This document shows positions 1-7,434 of a stretch of DNA of 58,480 nt, piece after piece (the stretch's first letter is position 1; every line of letters begins with the position of its first letter). A model generated the notes under the pieces. It was not told the DNA's origin, searched no databases, and worked only from the letters and a program-made list of their open reading frames with translations. The translations under genes and the position numbers were made by a program. Source of the stretch: Candidatus Gaiellasilicea maunaloa (GTDB lineage Bacteria > Actinomycetota > Thermoleophilia > Gaiellales > Gaiellaceae); assembly GCA_024330215.1 (NCBI GenBank), contig JANDLU010000012.1:1-58480 (forward strand), in the 5' to 3' direction.

Positions 1-398
1 CCAAGGCCGGCGACTTCTCGGCCATCAACGAGATTGATGTGCTACTCGGACTAAGGACCCGTCCTACGCGTCGATCGTCGCCGAGAAGATACCGTTCGTC
101 CCACCCGACGATCAGCCGATCTGCGCGAGCTCGACGCCGTCAGCTCGCTGCTGGCGCGCTTCGAGGCAGAGGCACAGGCGCGAGTAACCCCCAGGCTCCG
201 CGACAACGCCCAACGCTTCCTGGCCGTCTGCCGAGCACACGGCGCCGCCTCGTCTGCCTTCCACCACCACGCGCTGGTCAAGCCGTTCCTCGAGCAGCCC
301 GCGTCCACGACTCCCCCGACCGCTACGCCTCGCTCTCCGCTCCCACTCTGCTCTTCGCTCATATGCCTCAGCCCAACCCGCGATACTGGCGCGGTTAG
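1..398 (+). pseudogene. 3' end of an unrecognised gene, frameshifted
   Basis: Coding-like protein sequence can be read on the plus strand only by changing frame several times. It runs in one frame to about base 50 (GDFSAINEIDVLLG), in a second over about 53-118 (KDPSYASIVAEKIPFVPPDD), in a third over about 118-300 (RELDAVSSLLARFEAEAQAR, then FLAVCRAHGAASSAFHHHAL), and in the first again to a TAG at 396-398. The frame changes suggest a decayed gene or local sequence errors. The 5' part lies outside the window and I do not recognise the family. Its stop codon overlaps that of the convergent nucleoside phosphorylase gene. Confidence 0.45.
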
Positions 399-1114
399 AG
401 CCGGACGGCGGTCGCGAGTGCGAGACGGATCAGCCGCTCGACGGCAGCCTTCGATTCCGTCTTGGAGATGCGCACGAATTCGGCTTCAGCCCCGCTCACG
501 TCGGCGACGGTGAGGAGGCAGCCGGCTTCGACGTTACGAGCAGAGGCGATGGTGAAGATCGCGGCGGCCTCCATCTCGACGGCGAGGCAGCCGCGGGTTG
601 CCCAGCGCCGCTCTCGTTCCGGATCGGGATCGTGGGTCGTGAACGTGTTCGTCGAGGCGATTGGGCCGACCCGGATGGGTAGGCCCAGCTCGGCTGCGGC
701 ATCTACCGCCGACTCGACGACGCGCCAGGTGGATGTTGGGGCGTAGGCGTCGGCGCCGACGTACTCGCGCGAGACTCCGTCCGCAGGCACGGCCGAGACG
801 GCGACGACAAGGTCGCCGAGAGCCATGTCGGGCTGGAGTCCGCCGCACTTGCCGACGCGAAGGAGCCGTTTGACGCCGAGACCGATCAGCTCTTCGACCA
901 CGATCGCTGCGGATGGGCCGCCCATCCCTGTCGTCTGCACGGAGACAGGCCGGCCCTCGTAAGTACCGGTGTAGCCGAGTAGGCCGCGCTCGGCGTTCAC
1001 CTGGACGACGTCCTGGAGAAACGCTTCTGCGATCCGCCGCGCCCGGTTCGGGTCGCCGGGGAGGAGACAGGTTTCTGCGTAGGCGCCAGATGCTGCCGTG
1101 AGATGGACGAACAT
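395..1114 (-). CDS. deoD: Purine nucleoside phosphorylase (DeoD/PNP_UDP_1 family)
   Basis: Cytoplasmic phosphorylase that would split purine nucleosides with phosphate into free base and (deoxy)ribose 1-phosphate. The 239 residues match the length of bacterial DeoD. The N-terminus aligns by number with E. coli DeoD: H4, then LPGDPNRA with G20 and R24. It is followed by the TTGMGGPSA phosphate-site segment, RVGKCGGL, the ribose-binding VEMEAAAIF motif and a late Asp in LTVADVSG, where DeoD has its catalytic Asp204. This alignment also supports the chosen ATG. It is the last gene of the leftward GntR operon, 58 bases after the nucleoside-type binding protein, which fits nucleoside salvage. A uridine phosphorylase role is possible, but the DeoD-like N-terminus and Asp favour purines. 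Confidence 0.85.
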   Translation of the reverse strand: MFVHLTAASGAYAETCLLPGDPNRARRIAEAFLQDVVQVNAERGLLGYTGTYEGRPVSVQTTGMGGPSAAIVVEELIGLGVKRLLRVGKCGGLQPDMALGDLVVAVSAVPADGVSREYVGADAYAPTSTWRVVESAVDAAAELGLPIRVGPIASTNTFTTHDPDPERERRWATRGCLAVEMEAAAIFTIASARNVEAGCLLTVADVSGAEAEFVRISKTESKAAVERLIRLALATAVRL

Positions 1115-1172
1115 GGCGTCGCAGGAAGCGAGCAGGCGGTAGGCGTGCCGTGCCTCCCGCCCTGCCGGATTC

Positions 1173-2264
1173 CTACTTGACTGTCTCCGGGATCTCGATT
1201 TCCCCGTCGATGATCTTCTGCTGCTGCTCCTCGACCTTGTCGACCATTTCCTGAGGGATCGAGGAGGCGACCTTGCCGAAGCCGACGCCCTCGTTCGTGA
1301 GCTCGAACGTGCGGGTGCCCTTCTCGAACTCGCCGGCCTCCGCGGACTTGACTGCCTCGAAGACGGCCACGTCGACCTTCTTGCGGGCGCTCGTCAGCAC
1401 CTGCGCGCCGATAAAGGACTGGTCGGAGTCGACCCCGATTCCCCAGACGTTGCTGTCCTTCGCGGCTGTCAGGACTCCGAGACCGCAGCCCCCTGCGACG
1501 TTGAAGACGACGTCGGCGCCCTGCTCGATCTGGTTCAGTGCAGCCTCCTTGCACTTGCCCTGGTCGACGAAGTCCTGCGAGTACGCGTTCAGCGTCTTCA
1601 CCTTGGCGTTCGCGTCCTTGGCGCCCTTCTGGAAGCCGGCGATGTAGCGGTCGACCGGCGGGATCTTCTGGCCGCCGACCGAGCCGATCACGAGCTGAGG
1701 GTTCGTGCGGTCGGACTTCTCGGCCGTGACGAGCCCCGCCAGGTAGCCGACGAGGTAGCCGGCCTGCTGTTCCTTGAAGAGGAGGCTCTGCAGGTTCGGC
1801 AGCTCGTCTTCCGGGGCGTAGCCGAAGTCGACGATCGCGAACTTCGTGTCCGGGAACTGCTTCGCGGTCTGCAGGGTCGCGTCGCCTGTGAGGAACCCGA
1901 CCGCGATCACGAGGTCGTAGCCCTGGCGGGCGAGCGAGGAGAGGTTGGGGACGTAGTCGGCGTTCGAGTCCGACTGTGCGACGCGGATCTCGACGCCGAG
2001 CTCGTCCCGCGCCTGCTTCAGCCCTTCGTAGGCGAACTGGTTGAAGCCGCGGTCGTTGATCCCGCCGATGTCGGTGACGAGGCCGACCTTGAACGGCTTC
2101 GCATCACCGCCTCCGCCGGTCGCGTCCGTGTCGGTGGACTCGGTGGACCCGGTGTCGCCCGACGAGGAGCTCTCGTCTTCGCCGCCGCACCCGGCCGCGA
2201 GCAGGAGTGCGAGGCACACCGCGAGGCCGAGCAGGAGACGCAGAAAACCGTGCTGTCTGCTCAA
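1173..2264 (-). CDS. BMP-family (PnrA-like) nucleoside-binding lipoprotein
   Basis: Solute-binding lipoprotein of the basic membrane protein family, whose studied members (PnrA/TmpC, BmpA) bind purine nucleosides for an ABC importer. Of 363 residues, about 25 form a lipoprotein signal ending in LLAAGC, with lipidated Cys26, followed by an acidic Ser/Thr linker. The mature part starts KPFKVGLVTDIGGINDRGFN, typical of the family. I chose the TTG at 2264. It is preceded by AAAGGA and overlaps the stop of the creatininase gene as TTGA, so translation is probably coupled. No matching permease or ATPase is visible in the window, so the partner transporter must lie elsewhere or be lost. Confidence 0.85.
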   Translation of the reverse strand: MSRQHGFLRLLLGLAVCLALLLAAGCGGEDESSSSGDTGSTESTDTDATGGGGDAKPFKVGLVTDIGGINDRGFNQFAYEGLKQARDELGVEIRVAQSDSNADYVPNLSSLARQGYDLVIAVGFLTGDATLQTAKQFPDTKFAIVDFGYAPEDELPNLQSLLFKEQQAGYLVGYLAGLVTAEKSDRTNPQLVIGSVGGQKIPPVDRYIAGFQKGAKDANAKVKTLNAYSQDFVDQGKCKEAALNQIEQGADVVFNVAGGCGLGVLTAAKDSNVWGIGVDSDQSFIGAQVLTSARKKVDVAVFEAVKSAEAGEFEKGTRTFELTNEGVGFGKVASSIPQEMVDKVEEQQQKIIDGEIEIPETVK

Positions 2265-3127
2265 GGGAGATCCTTTCCGTTCGTTGGTTGATTCGCAGGG
2301 TCGTTTCGTCCGGGCTCGTCGAGGTACTCGGCGGCGGCCGTCGCGCGCCAGCGGCGGACATCCTTCGGCCAGCTCTCGGGCGGCTCTTCCGCCGCCATCC
2401 GCCCGAGACGCTCGACGAGCGCAGTGACGGCCACCTCGAAGATCCGCTCTCCGTCCGCCGCGGTCGCCTCCGTCGTCCGGCGTCCGATCGCGCCGGAGCG
2501 GGAAAGCTTCGCCATGTCGTAGGTAAACGTCCAGGCGATGTCGTCCTGGTCGACGGCCCGGTCCATCCGGACGAGGTCGGGCCGGAGGTGCAGCATCAGC
2601 GACGTCTCGCCATGGTTCGCGTGGAAGAGCCAATCCGCGTCCGGGCAGTCACTCGTCACGAGCCGCCAGACCTCGGACGTCAGATCCCACCAGCTCATCC
2701 CGTGCAGCGACACTTCTCGTGGCAGGCGCGCCTGGGCGATGTCGACCGCGTTCCAGATCGGACCGCCGTTCCCGACATGGCCGTTGAGGAGGAAGAGCTT
2801 CCGGAAGCCGGCTGCGACGAGCCAGTCGCAGAGCTCGGAGAGCGCCGTCACAGTCGTGCCGGGCGAGAGCGCCATCGTGCCCGGGAAGAGCTGACTGTGC
2901 CCCTGCGACGACGAGTAGGTGAAGGTAGGGGCGATCGGGACGCCGCTGCGGGCGGACGCCTCGTGCGCGATCGCCTCGACCTGGATCGCGTCCACGAGGA
3001 GCGGTAGATGCGGACCGTGCTGCTCGACGGCGCCGATCGGAAGCACGACGAGATCGCTCTGCTCAACGAGCCCGACGACCTCCACCCAACTGTGTTCACC
3101 GAGCAGAACGGGGCGGCGCCCGGTCAT
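2261..3127 (-). CDS. Creatininase-family metal-dependent amidohydrolase
   Basis: 288-residue member of the creatininase/FAPy-deformylase-like family, Mn/Zn enzymes that hydrolyse cyclic or N-linked amides. The expected metal-site motifs are in order: VEQHGPHLPL with a following Asp (LLVDA), LLNGHVGNGG and NHGETS. The start ATG overlaps the upstream kinase gene by 4 bases (ATGA), and its own stop overlaps the next gene. Relatives include creatinine amidohydrolase, MftE of mycofactocin synthesis and the ArfB formamide hydrolase. With a purine nucleoside phosphorylase and a sugar kinase alongside, an amide or N-glycoside product of nucleoside breakdown is a reasonable substrate guess. A second, distant paralogue lies at 36793. 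Confidence 0.8.
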   Translation of the reverse strand: MTGRRPVLLGEHSWVEVVGLVEQSDLVVLPIGAVEQHGPHLPLLVDAIQVEAIAHEASARSGVPIAPTFTYSSSQGHSQLFPGTMALSPGTTVTALSELCDWLVAAGFRKLFLLNGHVGNGGPIWNAVDIAQARLPREVSLHGMSWWDLTSEVWRLVTSDCPDADWLFHANHGETSLMLHLRPDLVRMDRAVDQDDIAWTFTYDMAKLSRSGAIGRRTTEATAADGERIFEVAVTALVERLGRMAAEEPPESWPKDVRRWRATAAAEYLDEPGRNDPANQPTNGKDLP

Positions 3128-4035
3128 CGCTGGACCTCCTGGATGACCGGGCGCGAATCCAGTAGGTGCTGGACGCCTTCCTGTGTGGGCAAGAGCCCAC
3201 GGGCGCTGATCGCGGTGGTCGAGAGCGCTGCGGCTGCGTTCGCAAAGACGGCCGCGTCGGTCGGGGAGGCGCCGCCGAGCAGCCGGTGCAGGAAGGCGCC
3301 CGCGAAGACATCGCCCGCGCCGGTCGTGTCGACGTGATGGACGGCGAAGCCGGCGATGCGGGTGGCGGGCTCCCCGACCGCGGCAACGACGATCCCGTCC
3401 GGGCCGAGCGTGACGGCCACGACATCGGCGCCGGCCGCGACCAGCTCGGCGGCAGCGTCTGCCGGCGCGCGCCCCACGGCTTCGGCGACGCCACGGTTCA
3501 GGAGGAGGATCGAGAACGCGGCCGCGGCGGCTTCGAGATCCGACCATTGCGGAGCCTCGGCGCCGTCGAGGTCGATCGAGGAGCGGATCCCACGGCCGCG
3601 CGCGGCCTCGGCACGAGGGCGCGCGTCGTGCAGACGGTAGCCGTCGACATGGAAGGCCTCGGCGCCACGGGCGACCGCCTCGTCGAAGAGACGCCAGTCG
3701 AAGTCGAGCGGCTCGCTCACGATCATGCGGCCGCCGTCCGGTGCGACGAAGATCAGGCAGAAGGAATCGCCTCCGTCGCTGCGGACGACGCCTCTCGAGT
3801 CGACTCCTTCCGCCTCGAGCGCCGCGATCGACTCGTTCCCGAGCTCACCCGTGCCGGCCTTCCCGAAGAAGTGAACGTCGGAGCCGAGCCGGGCCGCGGC
3901 GCAGGCGCAGTTTGCGGCCATGCCCCCTGGGGCCTGAGTGACAGCGTCGGCCGTGATCCGCTCGTCGAAGTCGGGAATCCGCGAGACGAGGCAGGTGACG
4001 TCGAGCGTGAGGTAACCGGCGACGAGCAGCGTCAT
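3124..4035 (-). CDS. PfkB/ribokinase-family sugar (or nucleoside) kinase
   Basis: 303-residue cytoplasmic kinase of the PfkB family, which transfers phosphate from ATP to a sugar, sugar phosphate or nucleoside. The first PfkB signature appears as APGGMAANCACAAARLG (about 36-52). The second is DTTGAGDVFAGAF (237-249), with catalytic Asp242 and its anion-hole GAG. The start ATG at 4035 overlaps the BtpA-like stop (ATGA) and was chosen over an in-frame ATG 96 bases upstream, because MTLLVAGYLTLDVTCLV is the normal family beginning. In this operon it may phosphorylate the pentose freed by nucleoside cleavage. The substrate cannot be told from sequence. Confidence 0.85.
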   Translation of the reverse strand: MTLLVAGYLTLDVTCLVSRIPDFDERITADAVTQAPGGMAANCACAAARLGSDVHFFGKAGTGELGNESIAALEAEGVDSRGVVRSDGGDSFCLIFVAPDGGRMIVSEPLDFDWRLFDEAVARGAEAFHVDGYRLHDARPRAEAARGRGIRSSIDLDGAEAPQWSDLEAAAAAFSILLLNRGVAEAVGRAPADAAAELVAAGADVVAVTLGPDGIVVAAVGEPATRIAGFAVHHVDTTGAGDVFAGAFLHRLLGGASPTDAAVFANAAAALSTTAISARGLLPTQEGVQHLLDSRPVIQEVQR

Positions 4036-4874
4036 CCGGCGATTCCCCAGACGTCGGCCGCGAGCGCTGCCAGCCGCTTTACGCGCTCGGGCGCGACCGG
4101 GTTCCACCAGACGCCCTCCTCCTTCAGCCACGACGCGACGATCGCGCCGTCGGACGCGGCGAGCAGCTCCGCCGCGTTGTCGATCGTGACCCCGCTGCCG
4201 ATGATCACCGGCAGAGCGGTCGACTCGCGGATGCCGGCGAGCTCCGAGAGCTCCGTGGCGCCGCCCGTCCGCTCACCGGTCGCGATCAGGACGTCGGCGT
4301 CGAAGAACTCCGCGTCGCGGGTCATCGCCTCGAGCGAGCGGTCCGCGACGATCGCGTGGCTCCCGTGCTTGACGTGGACGTCGGCGAAGACCCGAACGTC
4401 TGCGTGAAGCCACGCGCGGTACCGGGTGGCCGCCGGGGCCGGCCCTTCGACGAGGCCTTCATTCGCGACGTACGCGTTCACCCACTGGTTGGCGCGGACG
4501 AAGCGACCGCCAGCCGCTTTCGCGACGGCAATCGAGCAGGCGACGCCGTTCGCGAGCACGTTGATCCCGACGGGAATCGAGACGTTGCGGCGGACGTGCT
4601 CGGCGAGCACGGCCATCGCTGCTGCCGTTTCCAGCCCGATGTCTTCCGGCTTCGAGAAGGGCACGTCGCCGGAGTTCTCGACGATCACGCCGTCCAAGCC
4701 GCCGTCGCAATAGCGGCGCGCCTCATCGACTGCGTAGGCGATGAGCTCTTCAATTGGTTCGCCGCGATAGCGCGGCGAACCCGGGAGCGGCAGGCTGTGG
4801 ACGGTACCGATCAGCACCTTCGGACATCCAAAGATCTCGACGAGCGCGTTCGGCTTGGGCGGATAGACGCCCAT
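4032..4874 (-). CDS. BtpA/SgcQ-family TIM-barrel protein
   Basis: 280-residue protein of the BtpA/SgcQ family, predicted (beta/alpha)8 barrels. Family features seen are the N-terminal IGTVHSLPLPGSPRY, the GGLDGVIVENSGDVPF segment, PVGINVLANG, RANQWVNAYV and the phosphate-site-like PVIIGSGVTIDNAAELL near residue 240. Biochemical roles are poorly defined. BtpA is linked to photosystem I assembly in cyanobacteria, while SgcQ relatives sit in sugar operons beside kinases, as here. The start overlaps the GntR stop by one base (TGATG). A sugar-phosphate lyase or isomerase role is a guess from fold and context only. Confidence 0.75.
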   Translation of the reverse strand: MGVYPPKPNALVEIFGCPKVLIGTVHSLPLPGSPRYRGEPIEELIAYAVDEARRYCDGGLDGVIVENSGDVPFSKPEDIGLETAAAMAVLAEHVRRNVSIPVGINVLANGVACSIAVAKAAGGRFVRANQWVNAYVANEGLVEGPAPAATRYRAWLHADVRVFADVHVKHGSHAIVADRSLEAMTRDAEFFDADVLIATGERTGGATELSELAGIRESTALPVIIGSGVTIDNAAELLAASDGAIVASWLKEEGVWWNPVAPERVKRLAALAADVWGIAG

Positions 4875-5632
4875 CAGCCGATCCTCTCTTCGGGCGAGCG
4901 GAATAACTCCACCTGGTAGCGATAGAGATCGGCGCGGTAGAGAAGGTTCGTGTACTCGACAATCCGCGAGCCGCGATCCCACGTGCGCCGGTGGACGGAG
5001 AGAAGAAGGGCGTCGCGGGCCAGATCGAGGAACTCGGCCTCCGCGCCGGCTTCGACCGCTTCGACCGTCTCCTGCGCCTTCCAGAGGGCGATCCCGAGCT
5101 CCTCCTCGAGGATCACGTAGAAGGAGCTGCCGTCGAGCCGCTCGGCCGTCCACGGCCGCTGATCGCGCTCGTAGACCCACCGCGGGAGGAACGCGCGCAT
5201 CAGAGCCATCTCCGTCCCGTCGGCGAAGAGGAGCCGCTCGATCCGGACCACATGATCGCCGGGCTCGAGCCCGAGGGCGGTCGCGACGCCAGGGTTCGCC
5301 GGGACTCGCGAAACACCGAGCGTGCGGTAGCTCGGCTCCTTCCCGAGCGCGCGCATGTTCTCACTGAAGCTCGTGAGCGCGCTCTGGGGCTCGAGCTTGC
5401 GCCGCTCCGTGACGAACGTGCCCTTGCCCTGGACACGAACAACCCGCCCCTTTCGCTCCAGCTCTGTGAGCGCCTGGCGGGTCGTGACGCGGCTGACCGC
5501 GAAGCGGCGGGCGAGGTCAAGCTCCGAAAGCATCGAGCCCTCACCGAGATCGCCGCCATCGATCGCGCGAGCGAGAAGACGCTCGATCTGCCGATAGAGA
5601 GGTATCGGAGAATTCCGCGAGATCGCGGGCAT
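4874..5632 (-). CDS. GntR-family (HutC subfamily) regulator
   Basis: 252-residue repressor with an N-terminal GntR winged helix (SPIPLYRQIERLLARAI, then SRVTTRQALTELERKGRVVR) and a C-terminal UTRA effector domain that includes RIERLLFADGTEMA. It probably senses a sugar phosphate or similar small ligand and controls its own leftward operon. Two in-frame ATGs exist at 5641 and 5632. I chose 5632 because the only good promoter (TTGACA-N16-TATAAC) ends directly against the first ATG, so a transcript would start between them and the message would be nearly leaderless. No Shine-Dalgarno sequence is visible. A 10-base palindrome overlapping the -10 box suggests autorepression. Confidence 0.85.
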   Translation of the reverse strand: MPAISRNSPIPLYRQIERLLARAIDGGDLGEGSMLSELDLARRFAVSRVTTRQALTELERKGRVVRVQGKGTFVTERRKLEPQSALTSFSENMRALGKEPSYRTLGVSRVPANPGVATALGLEPGDHVVRIERLLFADGTEMALMRAFLPRWVYERDQRPWTAERLDGSSFYVILEEELGIALWKAQETVEAVEAGAEAEFLDLARDALLLSVHRRTWDRGSRIVEYTNLLYRADLYRYQVELFRSPEERIG

Positions 5633-5640
5633 GACCGTCA

Positions 5641-5669
5641 TGTTATAACAAGCTATGACAGCGTGTCAA
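5641..5669 (-). promoter_or_regulatory. Promoter and GntR operator of the leftward operon
   Basis: Reading leftward, TTGACA (5669-5664) is followed after 16 bases by TATAAC (5647-5642), a near-consensus sigma-70-type promoter. The perfect palindrome TGTTATAACA (5641-5650) covers the -10 box. Its GT...AC half-sites resemble HutC/GntR operators. Expected initiation is around 5635, just before the ATG at 5632. The promoter match is seen directly; the regulator assignment is inferred from adjacency. Confidence 0.65.
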
Positions 5670-5696
5670 GATGCATGCTCGCTTTCCGGGCCACTC

Positions 5697-5735
5697 TTGC
5701 GTCCAGGTGTGTTAACGATTACAGATACCGGTTAC
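5697..5735 (+). promoter_or_regulatory. Promoter and LacI-type operators of the rightward operon
   Basis: TTGCGT (5697-5702), a 17-base spacer and TACAGAT (5720-5726) form a plausible promoter, with initiation about five bases before the lacI-family ATG at 5738. TGTTAACGATTACA (5710-5723) is a near-palindrome with the central CG typical of LacI-family operators and overlaps the -10 box. A second imperfect palindrome, GATACCGGTTAC (5724-5735), lies immediately downstream. Autorepression is the natural reading. Confidence 0.55.
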
Positions 5736-5737
5736 AC

Positions 5738-6799
5738 ATGGCCACAATCTATGACGTAGCTCGCCTCGCGGGCGTTTCGACAGCGACAATCTCCCGTTAT
5801 CTGAAGGGGGAGCGCGTGCGTGCGGAGCACGCCGTCGCCGACGCGATCGAGGAACTCCGGTTCCGGCCGAGCCCTGCGGCGCGATCGCTGAAGCTCGGCA
5901 CCACGCACTCGATCGGCGTCGTCGTTCCAGACATCGCGAACCCGTTCTTCGCTGCCGTCGTCAAGGGCGCCGAGTCGATCGCCCGCAGCCGCGGGTACAG
6001 CGTGTTCCTCTTCAATACGGAGGAGAGCGCGGAGCGCGAGGAGGAGGTGCTCGCTGCGCTCGCCGACCGTGTGGACGGAATCATTCTGGCGCCGGCGACG
6101 GAACCCGCCGACGTCTCTCCCGTCCTCAGACGGGCAAAGCCGCCCGTCGTCTTCCTCGACCGAGAGCTTGCGAAGACTGATGCGTTTGACAGTGTCCTTG
6201 TAGACAACGCTGACGGTGCCCGACAGGCAGCACGCCATCTGTTCGAGCTCGGCCACGAGCGGATCGGGTTGATCAGCGGTCCGCTCGATACAACCCCTGG
6301 GCTGGGGCGCCACGAGGGGTTCCTGGACGAACTCACTCGCGTAGGAGTCGAACCAAGTCCGGACCTGATTCAAATCGGCGACTTCCGTCGAGAGGGCGGC
6401 TACCAGTGCGCACTCCGGCTTCTGGCTCTGAAGAAGCCGCCAACGGCGATCTTCGCTGCGAACAACCTGATGTCAATCGGTGCGCTGCGGGCACTCCACG
6501 CCATGAGTATCCGCGTGCCTGACGAGATCTCGTTCGTCGGGTTCGACGATCTGGACCTCGGCGAGATCCTCGATCCACCGCTGACGGTTATCGACCGGCC
6601 CATGGAGGAGCAGGGCGCGCTCGCGATGCGTCTCCTCCTGACTCGGATCGACGCCCCCAACGGAGCTCCTCCGCAACGCATCGTGCTCGAGACGCGGCTG
6701 CTCATCCGCAGTTCGACTGCGCCGCCCGCAGCACCACCCCAGAGCGCCGCACCGCGACGACAGAAGCCGCGCAACCAACGAAAGGAGACCAGCGCGTGA
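5738..6799 (+). CDS. LacI-family transcriptional regulator
   Basis: 353-residue repressor. The N-terminal helix-turn-helix is canonical (MATIYDVARLAGVSTATISR) with a hinge helix near residues 45-55 (PSPAARSLKLG). It is followed by a periplasmic-binding-protein-like effector domain (IGVVVPDIANPFFAAVVKG through VPDEISFVGFDDLDLGEIL). The tail after about residue 330 is Pro/Ala/Gln-rich and not part of the fold. The likely ligand is a sugar, and it probably controls the rightward operon that ends in ribokinase. No Shine-Dalgarno sequence is visible and the predicted transcript begins only about five bases upstream, so initiation may be almost leaderless. Its stop overlaps the next start as GTGA. 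Confidence 0.9.
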   Translation: MATIYDVARLAGVSTATISRYLKGERVRAEHAVADAIEELRFRPSPAARSLKLGTTHSIGVVVPDIANPFFAAVVKGAESIARSRGYSVFLFNTEESAEREEEVLAALADRVDGIILAPATEPADVSPVLRRAKPPVVFLDRELAKTDAFDSVLVDNADGARQAARHLFELGHERIGLISGPLDTTPGLGRHEGFLDELTRVGVEPSPDLIQIGDFRREGGYQCALRLLALKKPPTAIFAANNLMSIGALRALHAMSIRVPDEISFVGFDDLDLGEILDPPLTVIDRPMEEQGALAMRLLLTRIDAPNGAPPQRIVLETRLLIRSSTAPPAAPPQSAAPRRQKPRNQRKETSA

Positions 6800-7434
6800 C
6801 GGAGATCCTGATTGGCCAACCGGTGCTCATCTCGATCGACCACCAGCAGGCCGGATACAACGAGAACTACGCCATACCACAGATGGGCGGCTACGCGGAA
6901 CGTGTCGAGCGGGCGGTCGAGCTCGTCGAGGCGGCACGTTCTGCGGGCATCCCGGTGATCTTCATCCAGGAGCGCCATGCGCGGACGCTCGCGGATTTCG
7001 GTCGGGAGCTCGACGGCTCGGAAGGAGTCCACTGTGTGGAGGACGACCCGGATACCCGGCTCGTCGAGTTGCTCCAGCCGTGGCCGGACGAGTATTTCGT
7101 GCCGAAACGGCGCTACTCGTCCTTTTTCGGCACCGACCTCGAGATCCTGCTGAAGGGGCTCGGTGCACGCACGCTCGTTCTCTGCGGGGCGCTGACCGAC
7201 GTCTGCGTTCACTACACCTTCGTCGACGCGCATCAGCACGACTACCACGTTCGTGTTGCGCAGGACGTCGTCGGAGGCTCGTTGCAGGACGCGCACGACG
7301 CATCGCTCCGCGCGATGGAATACCTCCAAACCGGCGCCCTCCGGGATTCGAGCGAGATCATCGCCGCCTTCGGCGCCTACGACGGGGCGCCGCGCCCACC
7401 GGTGCGCTCGATTGCAGACGGGGCGACGCGATAG
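6796..7434 (+). CDS. Isochorismatase/nicotinamidase-fold cysteine hydrolase
   Basis: 212-residue alpha/beta cysteine hydrolase. The triad is intact: D15 in ISIDHQQ, K104 in VPKRRYSSFFGTDL and C137 in TDVCVHYT. The family includes nicotinamidases, N-carbamoylsarcosine amidases, ureidoacrylate hydrolases and isochorismatases. The CGALTDVCVHYTFVDA stretch resembles amide-hydrolysing members, so an amidase acting on a compound brought in by this operon is likely. The GTG start overlaps the lacI-family stop (GTGA). The gene is intact although the transporter genes right after it are broken. Confidence 0.8.
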   Translation: MTEILIGQPVLISIDHQQAGYNENYAIPQMGGYAERVERAVELVEAARSAGIPVIFIQERHARTLADFGRELDGSEGVHCVEDDPDTRLVELLQPWPDEYFVPKRRYSSFFGTDLEILLKGLGARTLVLCGALTDVCVHYTFVDAHQHDYHVRVAQDVVGGSLQDAHDASLRAMEYLQTGALRDSSEIIAAFGAYDGAPRPPVRSIADGATR

